In this document: in pieces, positions 42,500-54,221 of the stretch | Layout of the letters: every line of letters starts with the position of its first letter | How positions within the stretch are numbered: the first letter of the stretch is position 1 | Origin: Podocnemis expansa | Lineage: Eukaryota > Chordata > Testudines > Podocnemididae | Direction of reading: 5' to 3' | Assembly (NCBI GenBank): GCA_007922195.1 | Contig: ML682123.1 | Span: 1,354,368-1,418,367, forward strand | Length of the DNA: 64,000 bases | Notes under the pieces: model-generated | Told to the model about the DNA's origin: nothing | Database searches by the model: none | What the model saw: the letters and a program-made list of their open reading frames with translations, nothing else | Translations under genes and position numbers: made by a program

Positions 42500-43430
42500 T
42501 CATGGGGCCCCAAGAGATCTGTAAGTGGAAATCTGAGGTGATGGGGAAAGGGGAATGGAAGAGAAAAGAGAGTAAGAGGAAAGTAGATACTAAATTTTAA
42601 CCGGTATGATTCAGGAGTAACGTTAAACCTTTGCAATACAGTTTCTTTAAACTTTCTATAATCTAATACATCATTTAATTCCATATAATTAAATACCTCT
42701 CTGGCCCTCTTCAATAGTCTGGTGAGGAGAACAGACATCCTCTTCTCATTATGTATTTTATGGACCTCAAACAATCTTTCAAAGGTATACAGAAATCCCT
42801 CAATATCTTTGTTGTCTTTGAGAGGGGGATAGCTTCTTTCTCATTCCTTGATGGAGGAAGTCAAGGAACTCTCAGGTAAAGGTAGATTCTTCTTCTCGTC
42901 CTTGATCTGCAGTTGGATCTGGATCAGCTCCATTTGCCTTTGGTGGGGCGCTGCTGCCTCTTCCATTCATCTTTGACAAGCTCTTTTTTCAGCTGCTTCT
43001 TTCATTGACATCTCCTCCATCACCTTTGATGAGCTTTTTGTTCAGCAGCTTCCATCAGCTCCTGCTTTTTTTTCAGTTCCCATAAGCGGATCTCTGCCAG
43101 GCCTCTCTCCCTCTGAAGGTGCTGGTCCTTGCCTGGGTCTGGCTGCTCACTCTCTTTTGCACCATCCACGGTTGAGCCTGGATAAGGCAGGGCTCCTGTT
43201 TTCTGATTATAATCCATAAGTAGACGTTTGAACTTCTGCTTTGAGACCTTGCCCTTAATGGTTATTTCTCTTTCCTTACACAACTGCCTGAGCTCTCTTG
43301 TGCTCATAACTTTATATGATTGCCACTCACTCATTATGACCACTTTAACCTTCAACTCTCTCAGTATCAAATATTAAAATTTAGGAATAGCGTGGTGTCC
43401 TGATCCCAAAACCCAAATGCTCTGGCTCTG
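42500..43430 (-). pseudogene. Ty3/gypsy (Gmr1-like) gag fragment
   Basis: Minus-strand frames 43370-43020 and 42774-42580. The first starts with a short helical LRQLC.ER.I...K..L..LL.DY segment and a charged coiled-coil-like stretch. The second has A.E.F..ME..D..DY..FKE.VL.RFNVTPE.YR..F, the pattern of the gag segment ancestral to the SCAN domain in Gmr1-like gypsy elements. The frames are offset by a frameshift, and protease and polymerase are absent: the element is truncated on the left. Confidence 0.65.
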
Positions 43431-44490
43431 TGGATCCTGCCAGGACTACGCCAATGTGACCTGGACCTCCTGGGATAACCTTCTGAATGTGCCAAAATCA
43501 GGGCAAGCTGCAAAACCAGGGGCCAAAGCTCTAAACCACTGACAGATGGTACTTAAACCAGTCTCCCAGTCAGCCACAAAACATGCTTCTGATTCCCCTA
43601 CTCTGGTCATCACCAAGCCTAATAAAACAGAAACAGCCCCCTTACTGCACATCAGTTCCTATGGTCCCCTCTAGCCACTGGGTCTCTTTAGGAATTAGGT
43701 TCTCCTGCCCCAAAGGGCCAGCCACATCACCCAGAACAATACAGGCTTGGATCTTAACCAAAATACCACCCTGCCAGCCAATCCTTTAGTAACTACAACT
43801 AAAGATTTAATATAAAAAGGAAACAAAATATGAGAGATGTTAAAGGGTCAAAGTGAATCACATACATACAAATGATTTAGAGTCCATAGAAGACAAATCC
43901 TTGAAGATCCTGTGGTTTGTGGATTAGTCCCACTCCTCTGGGATAACCAGTATCAGCTGGGTGGGTCTCAGTCCTTTGTTGTGGCCCAGGAGAATAGATC
44001 TGGGGCGGGTCTCAGTCCTTTGTTGTGGCCCAGGAGAATAGATCTGGGGCAGGGTGTTGGTTGCAGACAGGCTGGAGACTGAAGACTAAAGACAAAATGG
44101 AGAATGGGTTATGGCCTTTTATCTCAGAGTCCTTGCCAGATCCAAATGGAGGTGGGCCACATGGTCAGTCTGGGTAACCGGTCAAACCAGTTTCCTCTTG
44201 GGCCAACTGTAGCTGGGAACCCTCTTCTGATGGGCTATCAATATGATAATAGTTTGCACACACCCAGTCTGGGATTGCATTAGCTCAAACAACGTGGAAG
44301 ACGCATAAAACAGATTTCTAATCTCCAGTACAGGCATGATACCTACATACAAATCATGTAATCATTCCTAGCAAATTACAGCCTTTCTATTGATACCAAG
44401 CATGGCATATCAGATATGGATCACTGTAAATATGAAATATCAATATGAAAAATAATCACAAACAGTCCTCTAGACCCAAACAGTGTCACA
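43431..44490 (-). mobile_element. 5' LTR and leader of the gypsy-type element
   Basis: On the minus strand this precedes the gag frame. It begins TGTGACACTGTTTGGG (44490) and shares most of its right half with the solo LTR at 21480-22097. It includes a direct repeat of about 50 bp (43962-44007 and 44008-44050, GGTCTCAGTCCTTTGTTGTG). The exact LTR end and primer-binding site were not fixed. Confidence 0.55.
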
Positions 44491-44499
44491 GGGATGACC

Positions 44500-45290
44500 T
44501 CCTTGGAGCTTGGGGAGTGTGAAATGCCCTGGAGCCGAAGTATTGGGCTTGCTCTGGCACCAACGTGAGGATTGTCCAAGGTGGTTGGTGCCAACAATGA
44601 GGCAGCACTATGGTGCCAAGGAGAGGAAAAGCACAGTTTACAGTACTTGGTTGTAGAGCCTGGCTCGATACCTGCAGGCTGGGGAAGGAAGAGATTCACT
44701 CAGGCTGTGGTACTGGGGAGCTCGGAACCCATATAGGGGATGGGGATTGGTGCTGCCCCGGAGCGGTCCATGTCCTTAAGAGGAAAGTAGGTTTTCGCCT
44801 CTGTTTTGGAGGCTTGGGACAAGCAGATGTTGCCAAAACTAAAAGGGCTGTTGCTACCACAAAAGCCTCTAGTGTGGAGGGGACCTCCATGCCCTCCTGT
44901 TTCTAGCCCCGAGAGTGATGCCTATGGGGAAAGCTGGAGTGGCTCCTGCACTTCATCACCAAAGTGGATGCTGAGCATGTCTTCTTGTGCTCCCGAAAGG
45001 AGCAACGCTGAGAGGGGTCCGGTGCTGATCTGGCATGTGGAGCCGGTGGCTCCAATGGTGACCCTGACTCTCCAGGGTTAGGCTGCGACACTTGCTCCAG
45101 GGGCAACACACGGCACCTTTGCTCCCTGTCTTTTAATGTCCTTGGTTTAAAGAACTAACCAATGGAGCACTTGGTAGCCTGGTGGTATTCACCCAGGCAT
45201 CGAAGGCACTTCTCGTGGGGGTTGTCCTGCGGGAAGGCCTTGCCACAAGCAGCACAGGGTTTGAAACCTGGCATTTTAGGTGGCAGTTAG
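44500..45290 (-). pseudogene. DIRS1-like gag remnant, minus strand
   Basis: The reverse strand of 45180-45290 encodes MPGFKP.AACGKAFPQDNPHEKCLRCLG, matching the knuckle of element B at 35288-35380. Continuation to the left is broken by stops and ends at the gypsy-type LTR (44490). Confidence 0.6.
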
Positions 45291-46421
45291 GAGTGAAGTT
45301 CTGGCTCCGGGTCTATACACTCAGTAAGAGCATTGGTTGTTGGTGGAACAATGTCCATGAACAGATCTTCCAAAGTGAACAAGCAGCTCATACGTGGTAA
45401 ACTAGACAGGCACTTGCATAAGCACAAGGAGAAGGCTGATCCAAAACCTTTGCTGAGAGTGGAAGAAGGAACTGAGAAGGATCAGGGTGGGGGCCATATA
45501 TATAGCTGAAAAAGTGGCCAGAGGGGGTGTTGGCTGCCAGCCTGCTCTCAGAGGCTAGGATTAAAAAGTTTCCAACCAATTGTGCACAGTGGCACATAGA
45601 CACAACACTCGAAGAAGAAACATGGGATCCCCTTTGTCATGTGAAAGAGCCAGACACAGTAGAAGCCACAGCATGGTGAAGCCAGAGTGAAGATGTGGAA
45701 CCTGAGAGACTGGTCACAAGGTCAAAGGAAATGGTCTACAGGGGTGGCCAAACTTATGGAATTCAAGAGTCACACAAGTTGATTATTAGACCTTCACGAG
45801 CCACATTGAGATGCATAACCACATACTTTTACCTATTCCAAAATTACTAAGCTTAAAATTTATTGGTCACTTTAATTTTATCTTTAAAACAGGGCAAATA
45901 TTGATTCTACTAATGTCAGATTCTGATAATTATTTAAGGTTACCATGGAAACTAGGCCTCTACAGTAAAAACTTATCTATTGCTGGATGTAGAATACTGC
46001 AGGCTAGTGGCAAGCTTTTTAAAAATCTGTGCAGTAACTTGTCAATGCAGTACGTAAAAGATCTCACAGGTGCTGATCTCTAAGTATTGCACAATGTTTT
46101 GATTTAACAAATTTCATTGTGGAAACAATGCTCCACAGCAGGAAGTTGTGCTAAAAATTGAAAGTAATCTACATTCAGTGTTAAACTTTTCTCCTTTGTA
46201 TTTTCATTTGGTAGTAGTCCATGTCATGTTCAGGACTTGTAAAACATAATTTTAACAAAGGAGCAAGCTGCATTAGGGCCTATGAGAAAATCTAAACATG
46301 TCACAGCTTCCCTGACCATGCCGTGCTTCCCCTTTCCCCTGTTGCCACATCTCTGCCATCTCTTACCATGCCACTGTTTCTCTGCTGTCCCTGACCATTG
46401 CTCACTTCTCCCCTTTCCCTA

Positions 46422-46580
46422 CAATGTTCCTTCTAAGCTGATTACACAGTTTAGCAACTTTTGGATGCAGCTGAGCAAGTTCCCTCCCTGTTCCCCAACC
46501 CAGTGCTGGCCCCTGCTTATCGGCTCCCCAAGTGCATCCATAACTTGCTCAGCTACATCTTCAGCTTAGAAGGAACTTTG
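46422..46580. mobile_element. Small hAT-type element
   Basis: Ends CAATGTTCCTTCTAAGCTG and CAGCTTAGAAGGAACTTTG are inverted and match the ends of 32641-33006. No target duplication is visible. Confidence 0.55.
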
Positions 46581-46792
46581 CTCCTGTCTCACATGACAAC
46601 TCAACTATCCTGGGAAACACTTTCCTACTCCATACATGTCCCAACACCTGTCTTTCAAATCAGGCTTGGTTTTGTGGAATAGGATTCTGCATAAAATAAT
46701 TCTGAAGGGGGAGGATGCTGTGGAAAACAGCTCATCCCTAGTCCCAATTCCTCAGGGTCTCTGAGAAGCCTCAACTATCCAGAGCTCCAAAG

Positions 46793-46900
46793 AGGTAGCC
46801 ATGTTACTCTAGTTCAGCAAAACAAACAAGGAGTCCTGCAGCACTTGTAAAGACTAATGTATTTATTAATTGCATGAGCCTTCATGAGACAAATGTGATA
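46793..46900 (+). mobile_element. Penelope-like terminal fragment
   Basis: CCAAAGAGGTAGCCATGTTA, then AACAAACAAGGAGTCCTG, matches the left end of the Penelope-like element at 6219-6310. Only the terminal repeat portion is present. Confidence 0.75.
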
Positions 46901-47866
46901 AATAAATGGGTTAGTCATTAAAAGTTCCACAAAACTCCTTGTTTAACTGTCTGGAGCTCAATCTGAAGGTTTCTGTAGAGTTGGTAAGAAGAAGTAGGAT
47001 TGTTCATTGGCTTATTCCTTCTCCCTCTGCTACAATGGAAGACTTTTGAACTTGTTTCCCTGACTATCACATTTGTAAAGGGAGTGCATGAGGTGCCCCT
47101 AAGTTTGTAAAGTGCCGTGGACAGGACTGAGGCTGCAATGGCATGTGGTATAGGGTAAATACGAAACAAACAAAACACCAAACCCACCCAAAACAGCCAG
47201 ACCAAAAGAATAATAATAAAAAAAAAAGTACACAAAATACATAAATCAAAGCAAAATAAAATCTACACTGAAATCAAGGAAACAGAAAATAACTAACAAT
47301 AATCTGTTAGTCTTTAAATTCTTTTCAGCTTGTCTCCTCCCTGATCCCCTCAGTCACTTCCCTCATTACCTCCATTCCCTGAAGTTCCCTTCTGGCCTAA
47401 GAACTGCCCCCCGCCCTGTGGCTTCCCTGAGTTGCCCAGCTGCTCCTCCGCCCATCCCTTCTTTGAGCCAGGGCTGCTGATCCCTGCTCCGTGCTCCCGC
47501 CCCTCCTCTGAACTATCAGCTCCCTCATCCCTGCCCCTCCTCTGAACTGGTGGCTGCTGCTCCCATCTCCCCAGCCCCCACCCCACCTCTCAGCTCCCCG
47601 CTGCTGGCTCACTCCTCCTCCCTGCCCCTTCTCCCAGCTACTGGCTGCTGAGCGGGGCTCTGTTTCCACCCCTCCTCCCCACCCCTGGCCCCTCCTCTGA
47701 GCTCTCCACTGCCCACTCTGCTCCTCCTCTGAGCTGCCAGCTGCAGAGCTCCATAACAGGCAGGAGATTTTAATTCTCCTGGCCTGAAACAGCTCCTTGC
47801 TGGCAAGCCACACTTTTTCTTTGAAGAGCCACATGCGGCTCATGAGCTGCAGTTTGGCCACGCCTG

Positions 47867-48650
47867 GTCTATGAAAAGCAAGATTCACCTGAAGATGAAA
47901 AAAATAATGAAGAAGAAAAAGATCTCCCTGCAGTGCAGGAATGTCTCGAGACACAGCTTTAGGGATTTCTGAGCAACACACCAGCCTGCAACATGTAGAA
48001 TGTGACCAAGTGACCCCTTGTTCTTCTTTTTTCTTATGATACAAACACAGATTGAGTTTCTTGGGTCTATCTTTCTAAGGGAGGCTTGTAAGCATATAAT
48101 CATACCTAGGAGCCACCCTGAACCTTTTACTAATTTATAAGCCTCTTACTTGAATTGTTGACAACAGCAATGGACACGAGATTCTAGCAGTGATCACATC
48201 AGTCCAAAATCCAGAGGTAAAGCAACCATTCTTCTACTACTCAAATTCCCCCATTTTAAATATCCACCAACATCTTTAGCAGTTTTGGCTAAAAAATTTA
48301 CTGTGTGCTCATGTTCTACTGATTATCCACCACAATCCCCAAATCTTTCTAAAAGTGTCTGCATCCTCGGAGAGATTCCCCCCAGCCTGTGAGAATGGCC
48401 AACATTCATTGCCCCAGATGATAAATTTACTTTTAGCCACTCTAAAATATATTGTGTTTGCTTGCACCATTATATAATCCACTTCACTCTATATAAGTGG
48501 CCTATCCTCTTCATTATTGATCACCCCCCAATTTTTGTGTCATCTGCAAACTTCATTAATGATGATTTTATGCTTTCTTCCACGTCACTGATAAAAATGT
48601 TACTAAAATGTGGATAAATGAAAATAATGCCCATCAGAAGACATAATCCC
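47867..48650. other. Spacer, possibly containing an old LINE fragment
   Basis: No gene or RNA recognised. The stretch 48100-48600 (with ATTTTTGTGTCATCTGCAAAC, CACGTCACTGATAAA) resembles an antisense CR1-type LINE fragment, but the match is weak. Confidence 0.35.
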
Positions 48651-48659
48651 AGCTACATG

Positions 48660-48785
48660 TACAGAGTGATTTGATAAGTAGTAGTGGCTCGCCCCCATGC
48701 TTAATATGCAGAAGGTCCTGGGTTCAAGCCCCAGGGGCTTGGACTCGATGATCTCATAAGGTCCCTTCCAACCCTATGATTCTCA
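48660..48785 (+). mobile_element. Pol III SINE with CR1-type tail
   Basis: The tRNA-like head has a B-box-like GGGTTCAAGCCCC; the tail (GACTCGATGATCTCATAAGGTC, then CTATGATTCT) matches CR1 3' ends. This structure is known for the tortoise Pol III/SINE family, which is mobilised by a CR1-type LINE. The A box is poorly preserved. Confidence 0.7.
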
Positions 48786-49024
48786 TCACTCAAGAAAGAG
48801 CTTGTAGTATCTTCATGGACTACTCTGAAAACGTCAGCTCAATGTGCAGTGGCAGTCAGTAAAGCTCTCTGAATGCAGGGAACCATTAGCAAAATGGTTA
48901 GACAATAAACCTCAAAATACCACTTAAATACTGAATGCAGATCTGCTCAACCCATTAAAAAAAAAAAAGATAAATTGCAATTGGAAAAGATACAGGGAAG
49001 AGAAACTAAAATACAGTATGGGAG

Positions 49025-50310
49025 TGGAAGGGGAGACTGGTCAGGTCGGCCTCCAGGTAAAGGGAATTGGACCGAGGCCTCAGAGCTTTTCACTAGCTGA
49101 TTCCACCCAGTCTGTGAAGAAGCAACACCCACTTTAACTTGGGGCATTGGCTTACAAAACCAGAGACTGAAAGAGAAAAAGAAACTGAAAGAGGGGAATG
49201 TCCTTCCAGTAACTCTGGGCGAAGAGAGATACACAGAAACAGAGAGAGAATATCAGAGACAAATGAAGATTTAAACTCGGGATCTACACTCCAGTCTGAT
49301 CAGGAGGGTGAGCTACAAGGTCAGAGCTGGGAGCGCAGGGAACCCGACGCTGAGCTAGCAGAGAGCTGCAGGTTGGATTGAGTGGCACTGACAGCGCTGT
49401 TGGCAGGGATCCAGGGCTAAATAGCTGTGGCGATGGATTGGTGCTACCACCCCTCTGTGACCATCTGTGCCTAGGGCAGCCAGCTTGAAAATGCCAAGCT
49501 CATGGCAGGCTGCAGAAGGGAAAGCTGGTTCTCTGAGAACTGGGGCGGGGGGTGACACAACCATTAGATTCACCAACCAGTCACAAACAGGGCTCCTGGT
49601 CCCAGGGCCATCCCTAGGGGGGTGCAGGACCCCAGGTAAATTGCCCTCTGTGGGGTCCCAGCTCACTTCCCTGGCACTGGGAGGGTGGGGCTGGCCATCC
49701 CAGGGGTGGGGCAGGCCCCTGCTCTGGCTGTCCCATGCCAGAGACTGGGCGAGCTGGCGAAAAGCAGCAGCCCGGTTGAGCACTGCCTGTCCACCCTTCC
49801 CACACACACTACTTTTGGCTTTGTGCCGGAGCAGCAGGAAGGAATCACAAGACAGCGCAGGCAGGATGAGGGGAAGCTGTATGGGCCCCACACTGCCTCC
49901 TGCTCCCTTCTTGCTTCTCCACCACAGAAACAAAAACAGCATGGTTGGGCAGGGGGAGGGGGAGACCGGAAGTGCTGAACCAGGTTGCCACTTTTGTCTG
50001 GCTTGCCTGGCTCCCGACGTGGTGGAGGGGCAGTGGTGTGGGCCCTGTGGGGCCTCCCAAAGCACAGGGCCTGGGCAGCTGCCCCTCTTGCCCTACCCCC
50101 GGGATGGCCCTGCCTGGTCCCCTACACTAGTTATCAAGAACCTAAAACAAGTAGTTCACAGCGCCCTCTAATACATTTCAGTCTTCAGCTCTCAGTGAAC
50201 CACTAGGTCTAGTAAAAAGGTACATTATTTTTTTTTTAAGAAAGCTCTTTTCTCTTGCCCAAAAAGTTCTTCTGATCCTTAAAGGGCCAGCGCTACTTAC
50301 AGATCAATAT
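49025..50310 (+). other. 5' block of GTPase copy 2 (paralogous to 1495-2275)
   Basis: Similarity to 1495-2275 runs through the whole stretch, interrupted by a hAT insertion (49603-50112). Recognisable shared strings include GTGCCTAGGG.A.CCA, GAAAATGCCAAG, CATTTCAGTCTTCAGCT and TTCTGAT..AAAGGGCCAGC. It marks the left end of the second tandem copy. No CpG island precedes it: DNA left of about 49020 is unrelated to copy 1. Confidence 0.65.
49603..50112. mobile_element. hAT-type element, perfect 8-bp TSD
   Basis: Starts CAGGGCCATCCCTAGGGG and ends CCCCCGGGATGGCCCTG. CCTGGTCC lies on both sides (49595-49602, 50113-50120). It is absent from the paralogous position in copy 1 (about 2090), so it inserted after the gene duplication. 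Long open frames within it are composition effects. Confidence 0.92.
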
Positions 50311-51132
50311 GTGCTTGGATCTTATGTGAACAAAGTTGGTCCTACCATAGAGGCAACCTAGGTGGTCGCCTAGGGCACCAACCATTAGAGGGCACCAGGG
50401 GCAACTGGGCTGGGGCCAACAAGGCTACTTTAAATTTCCTGCCCTGTTGCTCACAGGCACGTAGCCCAGGACAGATCAACGTGGGAAATCCTCGGCGCCC
50501 TGCTCCAACAAAGGTGAGTGCTGGGTGGGCCTCGTAGGGACTGGCTGGGGAGGGGGCTAGGAGTAGTGGGAGGGAGGGCATGCACAGGCCGCTTGGCAAG
50601 CACTCGCTCAGCCTGGCACAGCCTGATACTCATCTCCACCAGCCTGCTGTGTGGCCAGTGGCCCTTGGCCAGGACATGGCCTCAGCCTGCCACAGCTTGG
50701 CCCAGCCCACCAACTGGGCCCACCACCCAGCCTCCTGTACCCAAACTACCCATTGCCAGCCATTTTAGTAATAAAATTAAGGGTTTATTATTTAACCCCC
50801 CCCCCCAAAAAAAAACCCACAAGCAACAAGCAAGACAAGAGATGTTCCACAGCCAAAGGAATCAGGTATAGACAAATGACTTCAAAGTCCACATGTATCT
50901 GATTCTCAGCAGTACTACAGTCTGCAGACTTGTACAGTCCCTTTGGAGCACACACAGTACCTGGATGGGTCTCCATCCTTTGTTTCATAGCTTCTGTTGA
51001 AGGTGAATTAATCCTGAAGCAGGAAGAAGGAATGAAGACAAGATGGAGAGGAGGAAGTTGCATCTTCTGATCTGTTGTGCAGCTTCATAGCAGGCCAGGA
51101 GCTGCCTCTCCCTGTTTTCCTCCACAGACTTT

Positions 51133-52177
51133 GGCTATGTCCACACAAAAGCCCTTGTTTCGAAACAAGCCATTCTGAAACAAGCCATTTCAAAATAAAG
51201 CCTTATTTCAAATTAACAAAAAAGCTATTTTGAAATAAGGAAAAAAGAGGGAATCGAAATAGCATGTCCACTGTGACATACTATTTCAAAATAGGAGAGG
51301 GGAGGGGCAGGGAGTCCTGTCCTGGTCCTGGGGCTCAGGAGCAGGTGGGGGGGGGCTCCAGGGAATCCGAGGCAGGAGGCGGCCCCGGCCCTGCCTGCGG
51401 CAGAAGAGCTGGGGGGGCACCGGGGAAGCCCCCCCTGCCCATGGCAGGAGCGGGGGCACAGGGGAAGCCCCCTCGCCCCTGCAGAAGCAGTGGGGTGCAG
51501 GGGGGCCCCCGCCTACGGCACGAGGGGGGAGTGCCAGGGAACCCCGGGGACGGGGTGCCCCGGGATTGGGGGCAGCCCCAGGGTCGGGGTGAGCCGCCCC
51601 TGGAGCGGCCACCCCATGGGGGCTGCCTGTCCCCCTGACCGGGCTGCGGGGCCAGCAGCTCCCCCACAGCCTGGGCAGGGGGCAGAGCCCTGGGGGTGCC
51701 CCAGCCATCTTCCCCCTGCTTCCCTTTGCCGGGGGTAGGGGGGTGAAAGGGGCTGAGGCACCTGTCCTCCCCTGCTCCCAGCAAGGGGAAGTGGGGGCAA
51801 AGCCAGCTGGGGCACCCTCACACCCCCTGAAGTCCACCAGCACCCTGGCCAGGGTGCTGATCCTTGGCCAGGGTGCTGAGAGGGTGGTGGGACCTTCCCC
51901 CCAGGGTGCTATGCACCCTGGGGGAAAGGTCCTTGTTATTTTGAAACAACGTTTGTTTCAAAATAACATGTCAAAATGGCTTATTTTGAAACAACTAGTT
52001 TCAAAATAATCCTCCTTTTGAAAGCAACGTGGTTTAAGCTTTATCCAAAGGAGGGCTCCTGTTTCGAAATGAGGAGTTCCCTTCTTTCGAAACAAGAAAA
52101 CGTTGTTTGGACATAGGGACTTTTATTTTGAAACAACCAGTGTTGTTTCGAAATAAAAGCCCTGTGTGGACATACCC
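51133..52177. mobile_element. TIR DNA element with GC-rich interior, TSD TTT
   Basis: Starts GGCTATGTCCACAC and ends GTGTGGACATACCC, with TTT on each side. The outer 150-250 bp are TTTCAAAATAA-type palindromes. The centre (51290-51930) is GC-rich with open frames in several phases that show no known domain. It lies in the copy 2 intron. Confidence 0.75.
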
Positions 52178-52180
52178 TTT

Positions 52181-54200
52181 GTGCCCTTATCCCAGAAAGA
52201 CTCACCATGCTGTTACCAGTACAGTCCTAATAGTCTTAAACTTTCAGTGCAAGTTTTCACATCCCCGTTTTTGCCCCTAACATCAATGGTGTACAGACCC
52301 AGCAGGTGGGGGAGGAACAGGTACCCAGGCACTGTGTTGTAGAGGGGTGACCAGCGTGCCTTGCAGCAGGGCCAAATTGGAGAGGTCCCGGGTCAGCCCA
52401 GGCTGTCCATTTTTGTGTGCTGGCCCTGCCCTTCCATTGAACAGGCCAGAGGTGGCTGTGCCGCAGCCCCTGGCACTGCAGGGGAGGGGTCAGAAGGGCA
52501 ATCAGAGCCAGAGGCCATGTCACCCTCCCTCCACTCTGCACGGCACTCCCAGTGCTGCTGATGCTGCTGACGTAAGAGCAGAATTCCTGGTCGCCCCTCC
52601 TGCCCCAGCTGGCTGCCCCTCACCAGGGGGTGGAGAGCAGACAGCTCAGAACTTCTGCTTTAGGGGACAGGCCCTTCGGCTGAGTTTGGGCTGCTTTACC
52701 CCCAAGTCACCCCAGTGCTGAATGGGGCTGTCTCACCCCCAGCCCCTGGAGAGGGGCTGTTCATTGTTGGGGTGGGGGGGCTGGCAAAGTGCCCCAAACT
52801 CCACCAAAGGGCCTGCTGCAGAGCCCAGACTCTGAAAGCAGCTTCCCTGTGCTAGCTGTTCTCTGCCTTCTGGGGAGGGAGTGCTGGCCAGAGACAGGTG
52901 GGGCAGCCAGAAACACTGCCGCATGTCTGCAGCAGATAAGATGAAGGGTGGTGCAGCCTCTGGCCCTGGTCTTCCCTCTCACACACTCTCCCTCCCAGTG
53001 CCAGGAGGCGTAGCACAGCCATCTCTGGCCCACGTGGCGGGAAGGGGGGCTGGCATTCTAAAACTGGGCCAGGAACTCCCAATACAGCCGTGGGGCTGGA
53101 GCCATATGGGTGCCCCCCTGCAGCATAGCATAGGCTATCTGGCATCCTGAGGGCTGTGATGTTTGCTTCGCCCTCTTGCTTCATGCCCCCCGCCCCACTG
53201 CCTTCTGCATTCCCCCTCTTCACAGAGCAAGATAATTCCCAGCTGCTGAGATCCTTTCTGCCCTGTGCACAGAGGAGCTACACGGGCTGGGAAGAAGGCA
53301 AATGTGTTTTGGCCCCTGGGCGTCAGATAGCCACGGCCCACCACTTCCTAACATCCTAGAGGCACAGGAGTCCACTCCTGTCTTGCCAGCAGTCAGACTA
53401 ACCTAATCCGCACTGCTTGACCACATGTCCTGAATTCCTGTGCCAATTCCTCTTGTATCCCTGGCTGGGTCCTCAGCTTCTCCTTGTTTACTCATAAGGC
53501 TAGTGCTCTGATCCAGTCTACTCACTGTGCAGCTGTTTCCTGCCCTACCCTACCCCTCTAGGTTTTGCATTTGAAGACACAGGTGAGAGGTTTATCATCC
53601 TTGCTCTGTTATAGACTCATTTCAAACACAAACTCACAGTACATCAGTGGAGAAAGGCACCTGATTGCCCCCTGATCACAGACACATCTATATGTGTCCT
53701 TTTAGGTGGGCATCATCCTGGATTCTCGACCTGGACTCACTGTATCTCTGTGGTTCTCACTGATTTACAACTTCCAGTAATATGCTTGGGGAGAGTGTGA
53801 TCCAGTGGCACAGCACAAACATTGGGACACAGACCTAACACATGCCTCCATGAGCTACTTTACAAGGACGATAGTGCACATACATAATATTGTTATAAAC
53901 AACAAATCATAACCTTGCCTGTGGTACCTGAAATGGCCTAGCTTGTAAGATTCATTGCAATTTTGTCATAATGGCATTAAATAATATTACAAGGATCATT
54001 CATATTCCAGACAACCTCAACCATGGAGTGATGCTATCTCAGCAGCATGACAATCAGAGATCTTTCTCCTCCCATTGCACTCACTAGACCCCACTCCCCT
54101 CCCAGAGATAGCACCCAGAAGTCCTGATCCTCAGTCCCCCTGATGTAGCATCATAGCCCCTCTGCTCCCATGTGCTAGATTCTGACTCAGTGGATCTCCC
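52181..54200. other. Unrecognised intronic DNA before the RING exon
   Basis: No exon or known repeat was supported. The left half is GC-rich; the right half is of average composition and ends at the polypyrimidine/acceptor of the RING exon. It has no counterpart in copy 1, where a deletion removes the equivalent stretch. Confidence 0.4.
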
Positions 54201-54221
54201 CAATCCTGCAGGGTCAGAGGA

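Larger units (their letters stand above)
38436..45615 (-). mobile_element. DIRS1-like retrotransposon D, minus strand, with nested inserts
   Basis: The left edge (38436-38662) is an ITR and the right edge (45480-45615) the inverted partner (TATATATAGC, GGTTGGAAACTTTTTA reversed). The internal complementary region is at 38663-38752. Minus-strand gag begins near 45290, with a knuckle CGKAFP.DNPHEKCLRCLG seen in reverse. Interruptions: TIR element 39664-40978, TIR element 42024-42490, gypsy LTR-gag about 42500-44490. No catalytic frames survive. Confidence 0.68.
45739..47866. mobile_element. hAT-type element, long form, with nested repeats
   Basis: Starts CAGGGGTGGCCAAACTTATG and ends AGTTTGGCCACGCCTG. 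The left 300 bp closely match 26749-27010. GGTCTA lies on the left and GGTCTA overlaps the right end, so a short target duplication is likely but its limits are ambiguous. It contains a small element (46422-46580), a Penelope fragment (46793-46900) and C-rich DNA (47390-47760). No transposase frame was recognised. Confidence 0.7.

Noticed and set aside
47397..48044. 215-codon minus-strand frame
   Set aside because: Low-complexity C/G-rich DNA at the right end of a hAT-type element, crossing its boundary; no family resemblance.
48690..48740. Possible tRNA gene (GGGTTCAAGCCCC)
   Set aside because: Only the B box is preserved and a CR1-type tail follows, so it is a SINE, not a tRNA gene.
49355..50171. 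Open frames of 234-236 codons on both strands
   Set aside because: Mostly the interior of a hAT element with a perfect TSD; opposite-strand mirror frames and no conserved motif.
51264..51843. Glycine/proline-rich open frames of 124-185 codons
   Set aside because: Same situation as above, inside the element at 51133-52177.
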